The notes under the pieces were generated by a model that saw nothing but the letters and a program-made list of their open reading frames with translations, made no database searches and had not been told where the DNA came from. This document shows, piece by piece, positions 57,150 to 64,000 of a stretch of DNA of 64,000 nucleotides. Source of the stretch: Trichostrongylus colubriformis. Its lineage: Eukaryota; Nematoda; Chromadorea; Rhabditida; Trichostrongylidae. Made by a program: the position numbers and the translations under genes. The first letter of the stretch is position 1, and the number at the start of each line of letters is the position of its first letter. The DNA is taken from positions 16,617,731-16,681,730 of the forward strand of contig OZ022256.1 in assembly GCA_963978905.1 (NCBI GenBank), in the 5' to 3' direction.

Positions 57150-57640
57150 AGGGCAGTGTTTGGAGAAATTCGGCAGAAAAGTAAAAGAAGTAGTGAATAT
57201 GAAAGTCGAGATGCCTAGTAGCAGGACACTGAAGAAAAAACGGATGGAAATGGTCAAAGAACTACGAAATAGGGCCCTTCCCCACCGTTGATTCCTGACG
57301 TGGAGCCTTTCAGTGAATAGGCGGGTACCGGACGAGTGTGTTGCCATTTCTTAAACACGATGGGTTGTTCGGAAATGAGGAAGCATTCTTTTACTGGACT
57401 GCGCTTCGAGCCAAAACTGAGAAAGCGGGCCGCGATACCTTCCATTCCCACCCCGGCCAATCAGTCGCTAGGGGGCGGACCGAGCTAAGTAAGGCGGCTG
57501 GAGCTGAAAAGGCCGCCTCTGCCACAGTTCCGAGGCGCGCTATTCGTAGGGATCTCGCCGCAAAAAGCCTTTCCAGACCCGTAGTTTTCCAGTGAATGTT
57601 TCCTCTTAGGGATTCCTAATCACCCACATTACCCCTAACA
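57150..57640 (+). repeat. Protein-coding repeat family, degraded copy 3
   Basis: AAATTCGGCAGAAAAGTAAA, GAAAAAACGGATGGAAATGG, AAAACTGAGAAAGCGGGCCG and GGCGGCTGGAGCTGAAAAGG follow the coding sequence of the intact copy at 33779-34216 in order, with stops and frameshifts. The tail CCAGACCCGTAGTTTTCCAG and CCACATTACCCCTAACA is shared with copy 1. Confidence 0.7.
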
Positions 57641-58182
57641 CTGCCGGTAAAAGTTGTTCAACGAGAATACGAACGAGTTGCTCTTCGTTCACATTTTCGC
57701 ATGTATTAGAATAAAGGAGTCTTTGATTCTCATGTGCTTTCTTAAGCACTGTATATTTGGTGGTTTTGTGATTTTGAAAGGAATCAGGATCATTCGGCAT
57801 GGTAGCCCTATATTTAAAAACACGGGTAGGGTATATTCGGCGGACTGTAGAATATGAAGGTAGGGGAGCTCAACAACGTAACAGTAGAGAAAGGACGAGA
57901 CAAACGGTGAAAAACCTGACAAATAGGAACTCAATATCCTCTTTCTCTCTCATACGCCTATGCATCAGTAGCCGGGATAGACTGCAGACGGGCGGTGAGG
58001 CTAAAAACATCGGCAAACACTTCTCTATAATTTCCTTCTAACGGAATGTATCAACCGTTTAACAGAAGTGAGGAAGTGAAAGAGATAATGAAGGGAAAGT
58101 GAGGAGACTGAAAGAAAAGGGGAAAAGGGAAAAGAAGGAAGCTGTGACCCGTTTCGCCTCTTCATCATACGAGTCCAAGATA
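57641..58182. other. No gene recognised; diverged repeat
   Basis: 57930-58000 is the partner of the repeat at 14.8 kb. Frames here have no domain. Confidence 0.3.
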
Positions 58183-59450
58183 TTGGGTTGAGGAATAAGT
58201 CCCCGCGGTTTTTTTCAACCCCGTTTTTTACAATAGTTCCTTCATAAGTCCCCGCGGTTTTTTTCAACCCCGTTTTTTACAATAGTTCCTTCATCTTTTG
58301 ACAAAGTTTATATGTGTTTTCGATAGAGCTTTTTTTGCTCTACAAAAAAGTTCTATCTGTTTTTTGATTCCTTCGACTACCTAATATTGATGAAGTTTGG
58401 AAATGAAATGAGCTAGAGGCCAAAAATTGGCGCTTGCGCACCTCATTTTTCTCGCCTACCATCAAGATCAAAAACTGTTTGTGTACATGTTTCGATAGAG
58501 CTTTTCCAGCTCTACAGAATGACTTCACTACTTATTTAAATCGCTCAACTTTTTGCTGTTTTTAAGACTCACAAATACAATACTCGCAAAAGTGCGCACT
58601 TTGGTTATCTTCTCTTCCTCGCCTACCATTGAGATCTAAGAGAATATCTAGCCATGCATTCGATAGAGCTCTTTTCACTCTACAAGATGATGCCACTCTT
58701 CTTTTGAATCTTTTCACATTTTAGTATGTAGTAATAAGTTTTTACTTGTTTTCAGTTCAACATTGCATAATGAAAATAAATTTTTTCGGCAGAATGTTTT
58801 GCATCATTCGATAGAGCTCTTTTTGCTCTACAAGATAATGCTCACGGTTTTTGTTCGAATCAATTTTTCCCATTTTTTAGACTATTTAAAAGTCGACGAA
58901 ATCAAGCATTTTCATCACACGGTGTCGAAAATGCTCGATTTCGTCGACTCTAAATGGTCTAAAAAATGGAAAAAATTGATTTGAACAAGAACCGTAAGCA
59001 CCGTCTTGTAGAGTGAAAAGAGCTCTATCGAATGCATGGCTAGATATTCTCTTAGATCTCAATGGTAGGCGAGGAAGAGAAGATAACGAAAGTGCGCACT
59101 TTTGCGAGTATTGTATTTGTGAGTCTCAAAAACAGCAAAAAGTTGAGCGATTCAAATAAGTAGTAAAGTCATTCTGTAGAGCTGGAAAAGCTCTATCGAA
59201 ACATATACACAAACACTTGATGGTAGGCGAGAAAAATGAGGTGCGCAAGCGCCAATTTTTGGCCTCTAGCTCATTTCATTTCCAAACTTCATCAATATTA
59301 GGTAGTCGAAGGAATCAAAAAACAGATAGAACTTTTTTGTAGAGCAAAAAAAGCTCTATCGAAAACACATATAAACTTTGTCAAAAGATGAAGGAACTAT
59401 TGTAAAAAACGGGGTTGAAAAAAACCGCGGGGACTTATTCCTCAACCCAA
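58183..59450. mobile_element. 1.27 kb giant palindrome with mariner-type ends
   Basis: TTGGGTTGAGGAATAAGTCC at 58183 is exactly mirrored at 59431-59450, and both ends are flanked by TA. The ends resemble irritans-type mariner repeats (the Himar1 end as I recall it contains GGTTGGCTGATAAGTCCCC). The arms are nearly identical inverted copies meeting near 58920. Seven copies of a self-complementary motif (CGATAGAGCT...AGCTCTACA) stand at 58321, 58493, 58662, 58809, 59007, 59175 and 59338. The left arm has two extra pieces: a second tandem copy of a 49 bp end unit (58197-58245 and 58246-58294) and one additional inner unit of about 148 bp. No transposase frame. Confidence 0.9.
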
Positions 59451-60342
59451 TAATACCATTCCTGAGGCTCTTCAGTGATCAGTGAGGATTGATATTCACT
59501 AAAGTGTGTAGCCAGTATACAAATAAGGGGAGGAAAGATAGAAAAACTGCTGATAAAGGGGGAGGGGGAATTCAAGTATGTTCTATCCTGATCTACAAGA
59601 AGAAAACATTTCAAACCCTGCATGGCGCTCCTTGATGAAGCATGAATCCATAGCCTTGATTTCCGATTTCTTACTAATTTTACCAACTTTTGCCCAAAAA
59701 TTGGAAATGTGTTGATGATCAGGTAGTTGCACAGCTTCTCATTCACGACCCGTGTCGTGGCGCCATCCTGCAAGTTTATCAGTTAAGGTGCGAGGTTTGA
59801 TAAGAGGCGAGCGAGTACAAGGCGCCAAGCACCAAGGGGGTTTTCTCAAAACGTACCATCATGCGTTTGCTTAATTTCCGCTCCTCTCATCTCCGCTGCT
59901 ATCACTTGTTCGCCTCTACAGTGTATTATGCTGCGAAGGGGTAGTGGCATTTAAATTATTTCTTAATAGTCTACTTCTATTTATATGCTTCAAATATTTG
60001 CAGTGCTAGAGAGCTATTTTTGCCTTCAGAATAACCTCGTATTTCTGCTCACTTCAGGGCCGAGCACAATCATTTTTTCAATCTTTCTCTGAGCTGAGAA
60101 TGGTGATCGCATTTTCTCAAATTTCTCGATGAATTCCCAACAAGCTAGTATTTCTGCTGATTTTAGAGGAGGTTAGGTGATCTATAAAAGGGTCGCTGAT
60201 CGATAATCACACTTCGTATTAAGTAGTAGTAGTAGTGGTACTACGATTATCGCTCCGATAACCTTTTTTAAAGAACAAGTTCCAGTGTATCAATAACATC
60301 AGTCACTTCTATGAAAGTTCTACTCCTTGTGAATTTCCTTAA
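59451..60342. other. No gene recognised
   Basis: A 112-codon minus frame at 59435-59773 starts inside the palindrome end and has no domain. Near 60205 lies a dispersed sequence shared with 46.18 kb, followed by a short AGT microsatellite. Confidence 0.3.
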
Positions 60343-60721
60343 AGAAATCGTGCACGGAAAATGAGTTTCTCTGTTACCCATGTATTTAGGTCGCTTTTGC
60401 TTAGTAAGGACCACAAACTAAATTTCACGCGTGAAAGTTAGAATCCTCTTCAAAGTGGCGGTCTAGGGACGGGCCCTCATAGTAAGTGTCCGCCTCGCCG
60501 TCTGCCGCGGTCAGAAATGCATTGTGGGAAGAGAAAATTACGTAAAAAGTCTCACTTTCCGTCTCGAACCGTGGCGAACGACGGGACAAGGCACTTACTC
60601 GGAGCTGTATCTTTGTCGCACTTTTCCGCGTGAAACTTTGCATGCGCTCCTTATTAAGCAAGTATTATACAACATAAGTATATTGGTGCTAGAGAAACTC
60701 ATTTTTCTGAGCACGATTCCT
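60343..60721. mobile_element. TTAA foldback element, family 1
   Basis: Perfect TTAA on both sides (60339-60342 and 60722-60725). Left AGAAATCGTGCACGG, right GCACGATTCCT; interior GCCGTCTGCCGCGGTCAG facing CGTGGCGAACGAC. More diverged in sequence than other copies yet with intact target duplication. Confidence 0.85.
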
Positions 60722-61482
60722 TTAAAACAATTCATGACTCGGTAAGTACTGAACCATAAATTTGAGAATATAAATTACGTAATTTCTAGGATATGTGTAT
60801 TATGTATACTGTAATTGTAATATTACTTTCGGCGGCTACAACTTTTCAAAAAAGTCCGACCAACCAACCGACCTCAACGAAATCGAAGGTTCCGTCAGTC
60901 TGCGTGAGACTGTCTCAGTTGTTGGCCACCGAACCGCCCGAGTAGATCGGGACCTTCAACCACTGACCAACTCAAAACCACTGAAGAAATTTGGAAGCAG
61001 AAAATAAAATAAATGCGTTGGGTTTCAAAAAAAAATGCGCCATTTCTTGAGGACACAGGGAGTGGTAGCGCTGGCGATCGCGGAAAATGAAAGTCCAGGC
61101 GCTAATCATTTCAACAGCAGGGACAGAACTAGATACAAGGGCGAAAAAGGTCAGAGGTGGAACCTTTTTTTCGCCATTCTGCTTCCCTCCTATGTATCCG
61201 CCGAGGGGTAAATGAGGACGGCAAAGGGTGACATCACCCAGCTGCAAACGTGTCGCAGCAGTGGCAGCAACTTGGTCACTGAGGCGCAGCTCGAAGTAAG
61301 GCCCGATGGAATCACGACGAAGATCCCAAGGCGGGTTTCAACGCAATTTTCATCACGAATTATCTATTCATTATTATCCTATTCAGTTATAGAAAGCATC
61401 TTCCCAGTCCTGCTTTTCCTCACTGCTCCCTTTCCACTGCCTTACATGGTGATTAGTTATGATAATTAATATATAATGATAG
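60722..61482. other. Unassigned stretch, possible 5' exon
   Basis: The plus frame at 61212-61469 (MRTAKGDITQLQTCRSSGSN ... IESIFPVLLFLTAPFPLPYM) could supply upstream coding sequence for the next candidate, either as one exon or ending at donor GAA/GTAAGG (61295). Its phase to the next exon is unresolved. Confidence 0.3.
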
Positions 61483-61821
61483 GTGTTACTGTTCTACCGA
61501 TACTAACACATCACATTTGTTGAAACACCTACGTGGTTTACCAAGAAATGGTGACTGGCGGTCCATCAAAGGACGACGTGGAAAGAGCGTATGGTCCAGA
61601 AGACGTGCTTATGGTTACCGATCAAATTATGAAGATTTCAAGTATTTGACATTGGGTAAGCATGCGAGCTCATTTATGGGGTAATACTTATGTCACCCAA
61701 GTTCATGCTGTGCAACTTCCTACGCCCAGTATCCTGCTCCTTATTATGTTCCATGGTTTTTGTTGATTGGCTTTTTGTGCTGGGGTTTTCCTCGCTGAAG
61801 TGCGACACGCCGAGGTGCTAG
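61483..61821 (+). CDS. Candidate 3' exons with a hydrophobic C-terminus
   Basis: Exon 61483-61655 (acceptor ATGATAG, donor G/GTAAGC) reads CSTDTNTSHLLKHLRGLPRN, GDWRSIKGRRGKSVWSRRRA and YGYRSNYEDFKYLTL. Phase 1 agrees with exon 61730-61821 (acceptor CTACGCCCAG), which reads SCSLLCSMVFVDWLFVLGFS to a TAG. The basic RR/RRR sites might suggest a processed precursor, but the hydrophobic end argues for a membrane protein. In another frame the first exon also reads well (VYQEMVTGGPSKDDVERAYG), so the frame is not certain. Confidence 0.35.
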
Positions 61822-62308
61822 CCTCGGCGTATCGCATATCATCGCATGCAACCAGTTCCTGACCATTCATAATAATCAAATGCGCAACCGACCACATCCG
61901 TCCACGGTTTTGACACCTTCGCGATTTATTCATCGCGTCTGTCTAGTCCTCTTGTCAGTCCGATTACGGAAACCGTTCCTCAAATGGGTGGTTACATTTG
62001 TCCGATTAATTTCAGTTCTGCTGCTTCTTTATTAGACATCTGTTCAAATGGTAATTTCTGTAGTTAAAAATATCACTTCACAAACTGGTTTATCGACTAT
62101 CTTGTTGATTTATCAACTGCTGATGCTATTGACACTAACAATCAGGACCAGGCAATTATCACTTCCTTTGTGACAACTGTGGAGCACGAAGATCACTGGA
62201 AGGTCAACAAGGCGGAAACAGCTCGACTAAGGTTTTGACGGGAATAATTCAAATCAGGCCACGACGATTTATACATAGAGCAACGCTGCGGATGAAGATG
62301 TTCCTTAA
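61822..62308. other. No gene recognised
   Basis: Nothing structured apart from a short inverted repeat around 61806-61830 (CACGCCGAGG with CCTCGGCGT). Confidence 0.35.
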
Positions 62309-62793
62309 AGGCACATTCCAGGATTATCAGGATATCACATCTCCTGCCGTGGATGGATAGTTCGACCCAAGCCACGTAGGCTGTACCTTTACCGAGGCGT
62401 GGGTGTCAGTTCCTGGAGCGTGCAGAGCCAAATAATCTAGCGCAACAGCTCGGCCCCGCCCACCTCAACCGGGGGTCTGCCTCTACTTTTAGACTCTTAT
62501 CTTTGACATAGCTTGACCAGCTACTAGCCAGGATCTTTGAATTGGTAGTAAACCAATCGCCTCGTGAAGTAAACCCACTACTGAGTGACCTGACCCTACA
62601 CTAGGCACGGGGACACTGCAGCACACCCCCGGCTGGGGTGGGCGGGGCCGAGCTGTTGCGCTAGATTCTTTGGCTCTGCACGCTCCAGGAACTGACATCC
62701 ACGCCTCGGTAAAGGTACAGCCTACGTGGCTTGGGTCGAACTATCCATCCACGGCAAAAGATGTGATATCCCAATAATCCTGGAATGTGTCTT
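62309..62793. mobile_element. TTAA foldback element, family 2, copy 2
   Basis: Left TTAA then AGGCACATTCCAGGATTAT; arms CTCGGCCCCGCCCACCTCAA and GGGGTGGGCGGGGCCGAGC; loop with AAACCAATCGCCTCGTGAAG. The right end reads ATAATCCTGGAATGTGTCTTC. Almost the same length as the copy at 12842-13326. Confidence 0.85.
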
Positions 62794-64000
62794 CAAAATC
62801 AGGGCGCGTCCATACATCCAAGCAATCAGTGCATAAGTCCATTCAAGCAATCAGTGCATAAGTGATGCACAGCATAATTCAGGGGATGCGAGAATACCTA
62901 GTTTTGCTCAAAAGTGCAGTGATAACCATACGTAACCGTTCGGAGACATGGACACTTCAACGTGGGCCCTCGAATGGTGTGCGCTGCCTCCGACCACCGC
63001 GCTACTGCGCTTCAGCCCCAGTAGTTCAGTAACTTGGTATTTTTTGCGATGATAGCTATAGTTGTGTTGGTAATACTCTGAAGCAAATTGGATTTCAGCC
63101 TGTGAAGAGCTCCCAAGACGATTTTTGATTGGGCGGACGTGTATGCACTTCTTTGCACAGCAGTAAAGTTTCTACTGGACTGGTGCGGTGACTGAGATCG
63201 AATCCCTTAAAATACCCTCCCTCCCATTTACAAAATTGCTTGCACGTAGCAAATTTCTCGCTCAAAACGAAACAACTTGAATTGAATACTGACAAATGCA
63301 CTGCGATTATTGAGGGACTACATATAGACATGTAGAATTAAAAGCTTCTACAACTAATAGCACACCTCTATGTGCATTTGAATAAGTAAATAAATATACA
63401 AGACAGCGGATGAAGGCTGAAACATGAAGGATCTCCAGTGAGCTCATTTTCCATAAATTTTTTTCCTAACCATACCATCGGGTTATCGAAGCTTTTGATC
63501 TGATTTCCCGAGCCGTAACTATCGAAACTTTTCTATTTTCATGGAGTGACTATATATCCAACCTAGCAACTGTGAAGTAAGCATTGTGTTCACAGGATAA
63601 TTAGAAACGTGTGATATTGTAGCATTGAAGTGATTCCATTTTTTCGTCTTCCTTGTCTATCTGCATGTGACACTCTATTTTGGCATACGCCACGCACTCG
63701 ATCCTCCTTTAGTATTACAGTGATATTTGAAAGCCTTATTTGAATACACTGCAGGACTATTTTGTATTAGGAGAGTTAAGATTGGTTATTGAAATGTACT
63801 GACTGATGCTGTAAAAAATTACGAATGAAAATACGAAAAAGTGTCAAAGAAAGCACATCTGCCATAGAAACTAAGAAGCTGTAATCGTGCAAAAACGACA
63901 TGTTTGTCTCTAAAAATTTGAACATGTTTACTTAGGTCAAATACAGCTCTTAAGGCATAGGCATACCGTCTCAGCAGATTGTTCCCATGTAGTGGTAATC
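62794..64000. other. No gene recognised
   Basis: Includes a 28 bp tandem duplication at about 62817-62863 (CCAAGCAATCAGTGCATAAG and again CAAGCAATCAGTGCATAAG) and an ACGCCACGCACTCGATCC motif at 63688. No exon-like frame accepted. Confidence 0.35.

Noticed and set aside
56766..57218. 150-codon plus-strand frame
   Set aside because: It crosses a C homopolymer and a GC-rich repeat-like block, and competing frames are open over the same bases.
58321..59361. Regularly spaced repeats as a CRISPR array
   Set aside because: The motifs sit in inverted orientation in two mirrored arms, the spacers are themselves mirrored, and the context is a eukaryotic transposon.
61703..61933. 76-codon minus-strand frame
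   Set aside because: Complement of a better-supported plus-strand exon with a hydrophobic segment.
1..64000. A multi-gene system such as a defence island or biosynthetic cluster
   Set aside because: The window has no recognisable enzyme domains and no co-oriented functional cluster; the candidate genes are isolated and of unknown function.

Overview
The window looks like a piece of a nematode nuclear genome, most likely a strongylid (hookworm-like) species. No bacterial-style gene runs, ribosome binding sites or operons are visible. Wherever coding sequence can be supported it comes as short exons separated by introns that start GT (once possibly GC) and end in the TTTTCAG/TTTCTAG type of acceptor typical of nematodes. 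Many repeats have the terminal structure of eukaryotic DNA transposons, non-LTR retrotransposons and tRNA-derived SINEs. The strongylid assignment rests on recalled resemblance of the repeats, not on a search.

Layout. 0-12 kb: a deleted mariner, one copy of a protein-coding repeat, the 3' part of a minus-strand gene (3.2-4.0 kb), two non-LTR retrotransposon fragments, a 1.1 kb inverted-repeat element and a tRNA-derived SINE. 12.8-18.2 kb: a TTAA-flanked foldback element, then the best gene of the window, a plus-strand nine-exon gene for a multi-pass membrane protein whose introns carry MITEs. 18-25 kb: a mariner remnant, a full SINE, a small three-exon gene, and minus-strand exons, one with a poly(A) signal. 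25.9-30.4 kb: a SINE, two foldback MITEs and three plus-strand gene pieces, one a convincing four-exon 3' end. 31-41 kb: mostly repeats, including a 275 bp MITE with a 10 bp target duplication, the best-preserved copy of the protein-coding repeat, a miRNA-like hairpin and a 171 bp tandem duplication. 41.5-46 kb: several exon-like pieces and SINE/LINE fragments. 46-51 kb: little recognisable. 51-57 kb: foldback MITEs, a minus-strand Cys-containing exon, a complete two-exon gene at 54.5 kb whose stop codon touches a MITE, and further Cys-containing exons. 57-64 kb: the third protein-coding repeat copy, a 1.27 kb mariner-ended giant palindrome, two more foldback MITEs and one gene candidate.

No gene could be assigned a specific function. 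Most predicted products are small membrane or secreted proteins, and one pair of exons faintly resembles nematode chemoreceptors. There is no sign of a pathway or cluster working together; the strongest structural theme is invasion by foldback elements, some lying in introns or directly beside exons. Exon boundaries were found by eye from splice consensus, open frames and phase agreement. They are models, not proofs.
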